Shown in pieces: positions 33,431 to 43,723 of a stretch of DNA of 64,000 bases (positions are counted from its first letter, which is position 1; each line of letters starts with the position of its first letter). A program made the position numbers and the translations under genes. Below the pieces are notes generated by a model. It saw only the letters and a list, made by a program, of their open reading frames with translations, was not told the origin of the DNA and did no database searches. Source of the stretch: Symbiodinium natans (lineage: Eukaryota; Sar; Dinophyceae; Suessiales; Symbiodiniaceae); contig CAJNDS010000128.1 of assembly GCA_905221605.1 (NCBI GenBank), positions 62,001 to 126,000 of the forward strand, written 5' to 3'.

Positions 33431-33788
33431 GCCTTGCTTCTTTGCCCTTTCAACATATTTGCCTCCAAAAGACCACTGTGTTCCGAGGTCCTTCCGGCCG
33501 ACGGGTCAGGGCTGCTGTGTCAGGTGCCGCCGGATTGTAAGACTGAGCCTTCGGGAGACTAAAAGACTGTCCATCGATCAATGCTGCATAATGCTGCCTT
33601 TTCTCTTTGGCTCTTCGATGCATGGTGTCGAAAAAAGGACAGTTCCTACATTTCGTTCCTAGCGCATGCCGCATAATGCCGCATATGGCACACATCCGGG
33701 TTCCCCCCCCACCCCCTTGTTTGGGGTTTTAGGTTTCCGGGTTTGCAAGGAGGGGCTCTGTTGCAATTGTGCGTTGCGCATATTGCAG
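33431..33788. other. unassigned
   Basis: Includes a short C run near 33705. The frames here have no protein-like continuity. It may be the 3' end of the HNH gene. Confidence 0.35.
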
Positions 33789-34583
33789 GACAGAGTGCAG
33801 ATTCCGCGCATCATACACCAGCTGTGGATGTCGCCTGAGCAGCCAGGCCCCTCCCAGCAATTGCAGCCCATTGCTGAGTAGATCTCATCATCCGTTCCAG
33901 GCGAGGAGTCCGTTGATCGCGAGCCAGAGCGTGGTAACCTCAACATCATGTATTGATCCTGGTATGCAACGACGGTGGTGCTGCCAGAGCCGTGTCCAAG
34001 AGCCTCAGACTTAGGCTCTGACATTGCTGAAGCTCTTCGCAACTGGCGTCACGCAGCGTGTGGGACTCGTTTTGTGGAGAGACCTGTTTCTGAACAGTCC
34101 CACCCCCGGCCTGGCCCGGCCTTCTCTGGCCTGGACTCGAGAGGCCTGCAAGAACTGGAACTTGATCACTACTGGTACTGCGTCCTCTTACTACGTGAGC
34201 CCACGCACGGAAGCCGCACAAGTTCGGCGGAAAGCTATGTGTACCCCACCGCATAGCCATGGAATTTACAGCAATCCCCGCATCATTTCGTCACTCCGTC
34301 ATTTCGTTACTTCGTCACTTCGTCACTTCGGCAGGCTGCTTTGAGACGATGTACTGTAAATCGATCATTCCATCAGCTTGTGTCAAGGCTGCGTGAGTCT
34401 CCACCTTGGAAGCACCAAGTGCAGTCCTCGTGCTGTATCACGTTGCCCTCAAGCAAGGGAAGCTCTCTTGCTGTCCCCTGCGAGGTCTGGAACCGTTCCT
34501 CAGTGAGGTCTGTTCTTGATTCGCGGCCTTATTTGGCTGATGCCTTTGAACGCTTAGCAAGGCAGATCTGGGCGCAATGGTAG
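33789..34583 (+). CDS. possible GT32/OCH1-like glycosyltransferase, fragmentary
   Basis: The exon starting 33789 after GCGCATATTGCAG encodes RVQIPRIIHQLWMSPEQPG; the iPriIHQ-W motif opens the DXD-type sugar transferase region (GT32). An exon near 34015-34090 encodes SDIAEALRNWRHAACG then TRFVERPVSEQ. A terminal exon 34485-34583 encodes VWNRSSVRSVLDSRPYLAD then FERLARQIWAQW, TAG. The DXD motif itself was not found, and the last exon may belong elsewhere. Such enzymes act in the Golgi lumen. Confidence 0.4.
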
Positions 34584-34589
34584 TTTGAC

Positions 34590-35978
34590 AATGTTGTTTG
34601 CTATATGTAGTGCAGCGCCGCAACTCAACCTGTTTGTGGCTTGCATGTTCGCCGTAATTGTGCAGGTGGCCAGAGCGGCAAAAGGACTTCTTCATGTACG
34701 CGGTACGCTCTTCTCCAGAGTTGCAAGTGCTGGGGGAACGGGGGGGAAACCGCCAATCCCCATGCCCAACAGACCCAAACAGCAGCAACCTGCCTGGGGG
34801 CCTCGGCCCTCTTGCCCCATCAAAGAAAGGGAGTAGGCACGACCCACTCTCGGGGGTTAAGCTCGCTGGATGGAAGGAATGACTTTCGCAGTTGCCTGGG
34901 TACTAGGGTGAGTGATATTGAGAATGATAATATGACAAGAGTAATCATAGCAACAACGTTACGAAGAAGTGGGCACCAGTGCTCATAAAAACGAGACCGG
35001 CAGCGAGCCGGACTGGGGAGAGGTGTCGCAAAGATCGAAGAGGTGAACAAGTAAAGGAAGGAATGGTAATTGTTGGTAATAGTACACTAGGAAGAGGCAG
35101 AGGAAAGCGCACAATGGAGGTCAGAAGGGCGAGGTGCAGCGAAAGGGGGATCAAGAACGATTACCCCTCCTCCCGCCTCCCACAGAAACCAAAACCAAGT
35201 AGAACTACCTACACATTTTGTTCGCCTTGCCACATTTTTTTGGGACCATGTTTTGCAAAGCCATGTTGTCGGAGAGCCACGCAACAAACAGACTGAGGTG
35301 GACAGGTGTTGAAACAACAATCTTGACGACGGTACGAGACATCATAATGGAATGGAGAACACAAATATGAAACTTTTCGGCGGTACGCCCTCTCGACCTG
35401 TGTCCGGTGTGGAGCAGAAACTCTCAACCTGGTTTCATGCCCAGACCTATATTTGAATGTCTCGCAATGTCCAGCGCAGAGGGCCTCAAGGGGTGTCGGA
35501 GGAAAATGGAGGAAACGATCAGATTCACAAAAGGTTTGGGGCAAAGGTGCTTAGATACACTGGACACAGGGCCAGTCTCCAAGCAGTCGGAGTCAGACCT
35601 CGGATGCCCGCTTTACGGGCGCGTGGATGCCACGCGAGGCACTGGTCTCAAGCGGGTAGACAAGAAGAACAAGAGTAGCAAGGATTGTAAGAAAAGGAAG
35701 AGAATAGCTCTAATCGGGTGCGATCTTGGAACAGAGGCTGGGCTCCCTATCCCCGAAAACAACGAGGGAAGCAAAGAAATACAGACAAGGCAACAACATG
35801 AAGAAACCTAGACAGTGAAATGACAACGTATAACAAAAGGCCAACAGCAAACACGGAAATGAAGATGCAGAATCCAAAATACCATGCATACAAAGAGAGC
35901 AGTGCGGGCCAATTTTTATGGCGAGGATTCACGCGTCAGGGCCCATGAAAGGAGCAAGAACGTAGGTGAGAGCGACAG
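34590..35978. other. unassigned stretch with purine-rich plus strand
   Basis: About 1.4 kb in which the plus strand is purine-rich (GAAGAGG, AAGGAAG) and AT content is higher than in neighbours. Open frames exist on both strands (35407-35811 plus; 35050-34820 minus) but none shows convincing junctions or a family. It differs in base composition from flanking DNA. Confidence 0.4.
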
Positions 35979-36783
35979 ATGCGCGCTGCTGCAGCCATAC
36001 TTGCCTTTGCAAGCCTCGGGTGGTGGGTGAGAGACATGTTTGGGAAGCCTGTGACCTGGGACATTGGGATCACTCCGGAGGTCCTCGGCTTGGTTGGAGG
36101 GCTTTTCATAGATGCCGACGTCATGCCGCCTGGGCCTAAGAGTCGTTGCGTGCTTGGAGAGGGAGGAGATAGAGGAGGAGTCTGGCAAGAGATGCTCTGC
36201 TATGCTTTGGAACTCTGCAGATGCTTTCAAGATGCCCAGGCTGCAGCTGCCATCGGCTTGGTTGGAAGAAGCGTGCAGGAGACCCACAGAAGCATCCTCA
36301 AGCAAAGCAGAGAAACCATCCTCTCTGAAGTGCGTGTGCGCTGTGTGCACTCTGAAGTCCCAGACAAGACCCTCTTTTTGTATGTCGCAGAGGGCAACTC
36401 CGGTCCTGTGCAATGCAACGACAGTCCAAGTCTGCATTGGGCGAGAGATTAACGCAGCTTCGGTAGCTTCCTGTCTGAATGGCTCACCGTTGTTGACCCA
36501 CGTGCGGATCGCATTGATTCGCAAGGGCGGATGCAGCGGAAGTCGCAAAAGTCCAGCTGATGGCCCAAGCCTCACAGCCACGCAGCAGCCACGCGGCAGC
36601 CATGCGGCAGGCGCACAGCAGCCACACGGCAGTAGGACACCGATGCGAGGTGGGCCTCGAGTGCCGTGGATCTGCGGCGGAAGCCCAGGCATGGCGCCGT
36701 CCCGGCACATTACCAAAATAGTTTACCGCAGAGCAGAGACTCCTTGTGAAGATGTGGGCGTCGTAACGAGATTTCAGAATTGA
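35979..36783 (+). CDS. locus open in three frames; plus-strand reading preferred
   Basis: Plus frame 35979-36452 starts with ATG directly after AG and encodes RAAAAILAFASLGWW, PEVLGLVGGLFIDADVMPPG, EMLCYALELCRCFQDA and HRSILKQSRETILSE, 157 codons. A second plus frame (36112-36783, 223 codons) and a minus frame (36716-35916, 266 codons) are also open. I prefer the first for its hydrophobic start and helices, but the minus reading is also protein-like. No family recognised. Confidence 0.4.
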
Positions 36784-36789
36784 AGCATG

Positions 36790-37376
36790 TCACAGCAGTT
36801 CACAGGCACACCTGGATGCCTTGCCCACGTCTTTGCCGTGTCTTTGGATCATCCGATGTTTCTGTTCACTGATTCGACCCTGGAAGCCAGGATTCCGGGA
36901 ACTCCAGCAGTTTAGGCAAGTAAGAAGCCACGATGTTTCCCCGAATCACGTTTTTCCAGTTTCCGAATCTGTGCGTGTTCAATTTCCCAATCCGCGGCTG
37001 ACCTCTTTCATTGGATTCATTGGCTCTGTTTCTCATTGGTTGCCTTGGCGTTGCCAGGCTGGTCCGGCCGGCTTCAACTGACAGCCTGGGCTGTGGCCGC
37101 CGCACCAGGCAAGGGCAAGAAGGGTGAGCCCGCAAAGGGAAAGCATCGAAACATACGCAAGCCGCAAGCTTTCAGATTGAGCTGCAGATGTTGCAGGCCA
37201 TCCGGTCATGCTGCGTGCGCTCACGCGATACCTCGAGACGCGAGAACTCCCAGTGGCTGTGAAGTGAGCACAAGAGCAGATTTACATGGCATATAAGCAT
37301 CGCCGCTAGCATTTCTTAGTTTATCAAGTTTATCTGCTATTAGGACTACTCAGAGGGCTTTCTTTTGCCGCTTGGA
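36790..37376. other. weak coding only
   Basis: A basic stretch near 37095-37140 (GKGKKGEPAKGKHRN) is the only protein-like piece; no junctions could be fixed. Confidence 0.35.
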
Positions 37377-38155
37377 AGGCCCGGGCCTGCGATCGGCCTC
37401 CCGTCGCTTGTCCACTATCAGCTTGCGGCCCAGAGACAAAGCCGAGAACACCTCGGAGTACTGGTACCTCCCGAGATACGTTCAAAACTCCACCTCTGCA
37501 ACTTGCCTGCAATGGTCTATATGCGACACTCTACAAGCTCTGGCTTTGCCTGAGGCACAGCGTTGCAATGGGGCCGGGACTTCTGACAGTCCTTGTGGAT
37601 GAATGGTACCTTGGCCAGCTTCAGACTCGCAAGGGCTGCTGCAATGTAATTACTGGTAACATGGTGAATTCGGCTCATCCGACATCCCTTGTTCCCATGC
37701 TATTTCATGCATTCGGCCCCGTTAGAGCACTACTAGCATTAGGCAGGAGTCCAATGTTGGACCTTTCACTTCTTTTCCAAGGATCCAGGAGAACTTCCCC
37801 AGCGGAGGTGGTTTGAAGGCACGCTGCTGCAAGCTGGCGCTTCCAGGATTCCAGCAAATGAGACAGATGAAAACATGAAAACACGAAAAGAGCAACACAC
37901 CAGATGCTTGTACAACTATGGTCAGAGGCTGTGCCCAGTGTGCGTGGCTTCTCCATGTCTTCCCTCGCCATCGACACGGTCGTGCCCGGGACGCTCAGCA
38001 AAGGGTTTCATAGTCTGCCAATGCTTGACATTGGCCTTGTCGAGCTGCTGAAAGCAATGTGTAGACTCGTTCTCATTACTGCGTGCTGTTACTTCGCAGG
38101 GCGTGGTCCAGTGCGGGCTCTTTTTCAGTTTGTCTTGGTTCTTGTGCTTGCTTAG
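37377..38155 (+). CDS. unidentified exons
   Basis: Exon 37377 to about 37538 after CTTGGAAG encodes RSASRRLSTISLRPRDKAE and SEYWYLPRYVQNSTSATCLQ. An exon near 37568-37640 encodes LLTVLVDEWYLGQLQTRK. An ORF 37904-38155 starts MLVQLWSEAVPSVRGFSM, contains LPMLDIGLVELLKAM and ends hydrophobic (FQFVLVLVLA). Joins were not fixed, and these may be one or two genes. No family recognised. Confidence 0.4.
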
Positions 38156-38365
38156 CATGGCCGCCGCCCTGGTGCAAAAAAGCTTCAGAATACACTTGAG
38201 TACACGAGACCCCTAACTGCAGAGTTATGCTGCTTGGCATACTGCACTGCAAATGGAATGCTTTGAACTTCAATCTTTGCTATACTAGAAGAACTGTAGG
38301 TTCGCCGATTTGTTCTACACTTTAGAACAGGGAGGCAGAAATAAAACTGTGAGGAGGCCCAGAGC

Positions 38366-38728
38366 CTATTGTTGAGCCATGTTGCCCCGCATGAATCTAT
38401 ATTGTTCTAGGATCTGCCACTGCCTCGTATGAGCTGCGTGCCTTTTGCTGTGCAAGATGCAGGCTGGATGTTCACGGCTTTGGATGTGGACAGCCCCATA
38501 GTGGAAGCCGCACTGCTGGCCTGGCTTTAGATCAGCCTCCACGTGCAAGAGATGCCAGAGAGGGTTGCAAGGGTTGCAAGGGTTGCAAGGTTGCAAGGGC
38601 TCAAGAGCCTCGGTACTGTTCCAGGCCCGTGCAACGAAAGCAGCCAAGCTCTTGTTCAGCACCTCTTCATGGGTGCTTGGAAGCCGGTGGAGGTGGCTTG
38701 TCTTATCTTTGCTCCGAGGCAGCCTCAT
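38366..38728 (-). CDS. unidentified C-terminal exon containing a 9-bp coding minisatellite
   Basis: 120 codons to a stop: STHEEVLNKSLAAFVARAW, LLHVEADLKPGQQCGFHYG and QWQILEQYRFMRGNMAQQ. The middle reads CNPCNPCNP from the 9-bp GGTTGCAAG repeat, which keeps frame. The competing plus ORF is less protein-like. Upstream exons unknown. Confidence 0.45.
   Translation of the reverse strand: MRLPRSKDKTSHLHRLPSTHEEVLNKSLAAFVARAWNSTEALEPLQPCNPCNPCNPLWHLLHVEADLKPGQQCGFHYGAVHIQSREHPACILHSKRHAAHTRQWQILEQYRFMRGNMAQQ
38562..38598. repeat. 9-bp minisatellite GGTTGCAAG, four copies
   Basis: Four near-perfect units; the unit length is a multiple of three and lies inside the minus-strand ORF. Confidence 0.85.
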
Positions 38729-38949
38729 TGTCTGCGGGCGGTAGTGTTGTTGCGAGGTTCGTGTCAGTGTGCAGGCGTTCTTCTCTCACTCCATGAGAAT
38801 AGCTGCCCTCTTCAGCGCCCTCGCCATCTTTCGAGTCAAGATACTGACTTTCTGGCATGCGTGTGCCATGGGCGGGTGAGGATTGGGTCCTGTCCTCCCC
38901 ACTGTCCCTCAGCCGTTTCGAATGGAGAGTGACCTCCTCCACCTATGCC

Positions 38950-39331
38950 GATGCACACGCGCAAGCACGCAAGCACGCACGCACGCACGCATGCACGCAT
39001 GCACGCATGCACACACACGCACACAGACAGAGCCACAGACACAGACACAGACACAGACACAGACACAGACAAAGACAGAGACAGAGACAGAGACACAGAC
39101 ACCAACCTGGGATGGGGCACAGAGTGGGCATCAGGTACAACACTGGGCCCACGGCCCATCCATAGCAATCCCCACGAAAACCGTGGGGGCGCCAACAGAC
39201 GCAAGACATGGGACTCTCGCGCCCTTCGGGGCGGCTCCCTCTGGGGGGCCAAGCGTGTGGAGAGAGAGAGACACAGACACAGACACAGCCGCAGACGCAG
39301 ACGCAGACACAGACACAGAGAGACACACAGA

Positions 39332-39364
<33 letters not shown>

Positions 39365-39590
39365 ACCCACCCACCCACACACACACCCTCCCACCCACGC
39401 ACGCACGCACGCACGCACACACCCACACACACACACACACACACACAGACACAGACACAGACACAGACACAGAGACAGAGACAGAGACAGACACAGACAC
39501 AGACACAGACACAGACACAGACACAGACACAGACACACACACACACATACACAAAACACACACACACACACACACAAAAAACTAGAAGAG
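38950..39590. repeat. compound CA / CACAGA / CACGCA microsatellite with unique island
   Basis: 38950-39104 passes from ACGC and ATGC tetramers to CACAGA hexamers and AGAGAC. A unique island at 39105-39258 includes a GC-rich hairpin-prone CCTTCGGGG region. Then 39259-39590 repeats CACAGA, CA, CACC, CACG and CACAGA again. ORFs of Cys-Val, Ser-Val or Thr-Gln repeats on both strands (up to 301 codons) come only from this tract. Confidence 0.95.
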
Positions 39591-39609
39591 GGATGGCCCG
39601 AAAGCATCG

Positions 39610-39745
39610 ATTTGCCGTGCGTTGACTCCATGCACTTGACTCTTTGTAATCGAACTGTATGCACTTGGAGAAATGTATGCCCTTACATGGTTGCATAGTC
39701 ACTTGTACACTGCACTTGTATGCACTGGAACTGCATGGCATTCAA
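39610..39745. repeat. degenerate ancestor-like copies of the 14-bp unit
   Basis: Fragments CTCCATGCACTTGA, CTGTATGCACTTGG and TTGTATGCACTGGA recur here. They resemble the perfect 14-bp array at 42340-42750 but are diverged. Confidence 0.5.
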
Positions 39746-39959
39746 GTGTGTGGAGTTAACAGACATGCAGCACCCGAACGCTAGCACAGACACACAGTGC
39801 GGGATGCCTTCTCCCCTTCATTGATGTCGTCGCGCCCCAGGACATCCAAATCGGACATCGCCCAAACATGTTACATTTGATCACTTCCCACAGAGAGACG
39901 AGTCTAAGCGCAGGACTGGTTGCCTCCCTCCAATCGACATCACTGTTTTCCCGCTCCAC

Positions 39960-41275
39960 TGCATGTTCCGTGCCCATGTTATTTGCGACGTTTTGGAAGC
40001 CCAAGAGGTCCGCACGTCCGGAATTCCGCTTCCATGCTATTTGCGAGGTCTTCAAGCATGTCCGGAATTCCGCTTCCATGCTATGCTATTTGCGGTGTTT
40101 TCAAGCGCCCAGTTGTCCGTTACCATGCTATTTGCGGTGTTTTCAAGCACCACATGTCCGTTACCACGCTCTTTGCGGTGTTTTCGAGCGCCCAGATGTC
40201 CGTTACCATGCTATTTGCGAGGTTTTCAAGCATGTCCGGAATTCCGCTTCCATGCTATTTGCGAGGTTTTCGCATGTCCGGAATTCCGCTTCCATGCTAT
40301 TTGCGGTGTTTTCAAGCGCCCAGTTCCGTGCCCATGTTATTTGCGACGTTTTCGAAGCCCAAGAGGTCCGCACGTCCGGAATTCCGCTTCCATGCTATTT
40401 GCGAGGTCTTCAAGCATGTCCGGAATTCCGCTTCCATGCTATGCTATTTGCGGTGTTTTCAAGCGCCCAGTTGTCCGTTACCATGCTATTTGCGGTGTTT
40501 TCAAGCACCACATGTCCGTTACCATGCTCTTTGCGGTGTTTTCGAGCGCCCAGATGTCCGTTACCATGCTATTTGCGAGGTTTTCAAGCATGTCCGGAAT
40601 TCCGCTTCCATGCTATTTGCGAGGTTTTCGCATGTCCGGAATTCCGCTTCCATGCTATATTTGCGGTGTTTTCAAGCGCCCAGTTGTCCGTTACCATGCT
40701 ATTTGCGGTGGCGCCATATGTCCGTTACCATGCTCTTTGCGGTGTTTTCGAGCGCCCAGATGTCCGTTACCATGCTATTTGCGGTGTCTTCATGCGCCCA
40801 GATGTCCGTTACCATGCTATTTGCGGTGTTTTCATGCGCCCAGATGTCCGTTACCATGCTATTTGCGGTGTTTTCAGACGCCCAGCGTGTCCGCGGCGTA
40901 CTACGTCTGTACTACAAACAGTCGAAAAGCATGTCCGGAATTCCGCTTCCGTGCTATTTGCGAGGTTTTCGCATGTCCGGAATTCCGCTTCCATGCTATT
41001 TGCGGTGTTTTCAAGCGCCCAGTTGTCCGTTACCGTGCTATTTGCGGTGTTTTCAAGCGCCATATGTCCGTTACCATACTCTTTGCGGTGTTTTCGAGCG
41101 CCCAGATGTCCGTTACCATGTATTTGCGGTGTTTTCATGCGCCCAGATGTCCGTTACCATGCTATTTGCGGTGTTTTCATGCGCCCAGATGTCCGTTACC
41201 ATGCTATTTGCGGTGTTTTCAGACACCCAGCGTGTCCGCGGCGTACTACATCTGTACTACAAACAGTCGACTTTC
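39960..41275. repeat. 42-bp tandem array with ~358-bp higher-order repeat
   Basis: The unit TATTTGCGGTGTTTTCAAGC plus GCCCAGTTGTCCGTTACCATGC (42 bp) alternates with a variant of 42-44 bp carrying the palindrome CGGAATTCCG. A higher-order unit starting TTCCGTGCCCATGTT recurs at 39966 and 40324 (358 bp). A junction block GCGTGTCCGCGGCGTACTAC recurs at 40885 and 41230 (345 bp). Because 42 is divisible by three and no plus frame contains a stop, all three frames are open for over 640 codons; I do not call a protein. Confidence 0.95.
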
Positions 41276-41640
41276 CAGCCACGGCAGCTCCGCGTGTCCG
41301 CGGCGTACTACGTTTGTACAAAATGTCAACTATCCAGCCACGGGGAAGCTCCGGGGGCGTCCGTGGCGTACTACATTTGTACTACAAAAGTCGACTTTCC
41401 AGACACGGGGAAGCTCCGGGCGTCCCCGGCGTACTCCATTTGTACTACAAAAGTCGACTTTCCAGCCACGGAAGCTCCGCGTGTCCGCGGCGTACTACGT
41501 TTGTACTACAAAAATCGACTTTCCAGCCACGGAAGCTCCGGGTGTCCGCGGCGTACTACGTTTGTACTACAAAAGTCGACTTTGCAGCCACGGAAGTCCC
41601 CGGCGTACTATGTCTGTGCTACAAGAGTCGAAAAACAAAA
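41230..41640. repeat. ~61-bp tandem array
   Basis: The unit begins GTGTCCGCGGCGTACTACGT and includes AAAGTCGACTTTCCAGCC, with spacing 61 bp between 41481 and 41542. About seven units, the first ones diverged. Single units are also embedded in the 42-bp array at 40885. Confidence 0.9.
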
Positions 41641-42210
41641 AACGCAAAAACACGACGGTTTTGGCACCGCGACCACGCGAAAACCCGCAGGGGTTACGTT
41701 TGTATGTCAGGAAACGCAAAAACACGACGGTTTTGGCGCCGCGCCAACGCCGACACCCGCAGAGGGGTTACGTTTGTATGTCAAAAAACGCAAAAACACG
41801 ATGGTTTTGGCACCGCGCCAACGCGGAAACCCGCAGAGGGTTGACGCGCGCACGAAAAAAATGCAAAAAAACGATGGTTTTAGCACCGCGACCCGGCGAT
41901 TAGCCGCAGAGGGTTGTCCGCGCACCGACAAAAACGCAAAAAAACGACGGTTTTAGCACCGCGACCACGCCGAAACCCGCAGAGGGTTGTCCGCGCACCG
42001 ACAAAAACGCAAAAAAACGACGGTTTTAGCGCCGCGACCACGCCGAAACCCGCAGAGGGTTGTCCGCGGACACAAAGAAACGTAAAAAAACGACGGTTTT
42101 AGCGCCGCGACCACGCCGAAACCCGCAGAGGGTTGTCCGCGGACACAAAGAAACGTAAAAAAACGACGGTTTTAGCACCGCGACCACGCCGAAACCCGCA
42201 GAGGGTTGCA
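41641..42210. repeat. 73-bp tandem array, eight copies
   Basis: The core GACGGTTTT (or GATGGTTTT) recurs at 41654, 41726, 41800, 41873, 41946, 42019, 42092 and 42165, spacing 72-74. Each unit also holds ACCCGCAGAGGGTTG and an A-rich ACGCAAAAA stretch. The last copies are nearly identical; the first differ more. Confidence 0.95.
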
Positions 42211-42339
42211 ATCCCGATTGGCGATGTCAACCCAGCCCGCCGCCTTAGAAAGAGTAATTTTAATTTAGAAATCTAGGACTGGGTACGAAGGTCTAGTAAA
42301 TTCTACGTAAATCTTGAAGTTTGTATTCACTTGTATACT

Positions 42340-42750
42340 AAACTCTATGCAATTCACTCTATGCACTTCACTCTATGCACTTAACTCTATGCACTTCACT
42401 CTATGCACTTCACTCTATGCACTTCACTCTATGCACTTCACTCTATGCACTTCACTCTATGCACTTCACTCTATGCACTTCACTCTATGCACTTCACTCT
42501 ATGCACTTCACTCTATGCGCTTCACTCTGTGCACTTCACTCTGTGCACTTGCCTCTATGCACTTCACTCTATGCACTTTGCTCTATGCGCTTCACTCTAT
42601 GCACTTCGCTCTATGCACTTCACTCTATGCACTTCGCTCTATGCACTTCACTCTATGCACTTCACTCTATGCACTTCACTCTATGCACTTCACTCTATGC
42701 ACTTCGCTCTATGCACTTCACTCTATGCACTTCACTCTATGCACTTCAGT
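42340..42750. repeat. 14-bp tandem array, about 29 copies
   Basis: The unit TTCACTCTATGCAC is nearly perfect, with scattered changes (CTTCGCTC, CTGTGCAC, CTTGCCTC). All three plus frames stay open through it. Confidence 0.95.
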
Positions 42751-42810
42751 CTATGTTGTTGTGTCAGGGGGCTCCGCGCGGAAGAACCCTTCGCGATGCT
42801 TTCGGGAAAA

Positions 42811-42861
42811 AACACACACACGCACAAAAAACACACACAGACACACAAAAACACACACACA

Positions 42862-42896
<35 letters not shown>

Positions 42897-42918
42897 GCAC
42901 ACACACACACACAAAAAC
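42811..42918. repeat. CA microsatellite at the gap edge
   Basis: (CA)n with AAAAACAC interruptions runs directly into the N run, so its true length is unknown. Confidence 0.95.
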
Positions 42919-43018
42919 NNNNNNNNNNNNNNNNNNNNNNNNNNNNNNNNNNNNNNNNNNNNNNNNNNNNNNNNNNNNNNNNNNNNNNNNNNNNNNNNNN
43001 NNNNNNNNNNNNNNNNNN
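42919..43018. other. assembly gap, exactly 100 N
   Basis: One hundred N, a conventional arbitrary gap size. The true distance is unknown. Confidence 0.98.
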
Positions 43019-43286
43019 TACCTCTGGGGAGGCGGTCGATGAAACTGCGACTGGGCCAATGACGTGCTTGCAGAATTTGGCAAACAGGCAGGTAAAAATG
43101 ATAAGGACGGTAACAAAAACCAGCGCTTGGAGATGAACTCAGAAGTTGCGCCCGGTTGTGCCAGATCTGAGGCTATGGATCTGCTAGCTCGAATTAGCAC
43201 ACCTGGCCGCAGCTTGGAGTACCAAAGCTTTGCACGATGGTTTTCGCAGACCAGGATATGCCGGTTAGATCGTAGGTCAGCAGCAA

Positions 43287-43601
43287 ATGATGTTGCAATC
43301 TACAGCAGATAATTCAACAATATCCTGGTCAGCAGCCATTCAAAGCCTCTCTGGGCAACAACGTACAGGCATCCACCATGCCTTCACTGGCACTGGCTCC
43401 ATCGCAATCGCATGTGCGGCGCAGGCCAGGAAACGCAAACAGGGCTCGAGAGCATGCATTTCCAATGATGATTTAACGACATTCCTCAAGCCTGTTGCTT
43501 CGACGTGTTCTAAGGTGGAGCGAAGTGTTCCATGGCGCTGCATCCCCGAAAGTCGACGAAAGGCTTTGCTACGCGTGGGGCATCCGGGTGGCGTCGCTTG
43601 A
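43287..43601 (+). CDS. unidentified exon
   Basis: 105 codons: QSTADNSTISWSAAIQSLS, HHAFTGTGSIAIACAAQA, SNDDLTTFLKPVASTCSK, RRKALLRVGHPGG. Protein-like throughout. Boundaries were not fixed; an internal AG before GGCTCG may be a junction. The preceding ORF (43064-43312) is weaker. No family recognised. Confidence 0.4.
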   Translation: MMLQSTADNSTISWSAAIQSLSGQQRTGIHHAFTGTGSIAIACAAQARKRKQGSRACISNDDLTTFLKPVASTCSKVERSVPWRCIPESRRKALLRVGHPGGVA

Positions 43602-43723
43602 CAGCATCAGCTGATTGAGAGAACTTTCAGATTCCGCCCACATGTGGAGATTGATACCAGTAGCGGTTCAGGGAGATCTATCTCAGCACAGACTATCTTG
43701 GTTTAAGCATTTACATCATTTGC

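Noticed and set aside
38836-39741. ORFs of 210-301 codons rich in Cys-Val, Ser-Val or Thr-Gln
   Set aside because: Direct translation of CA/CACAGA microsatellite; both strands and several frames are equally open.
39868-41956. Three overlapping ORFs of 646-678 codons as genes
   Set aside because: All three frames are open only because the 42-bp and 61-bp units lack plus-strand stops. No family similarity and no splice structure support a protein.
39960-42210. CRISPR-like array
   Set aside because: Units are contiguous tandem repeats with no unique spacers, and the genome is eukaryotic.
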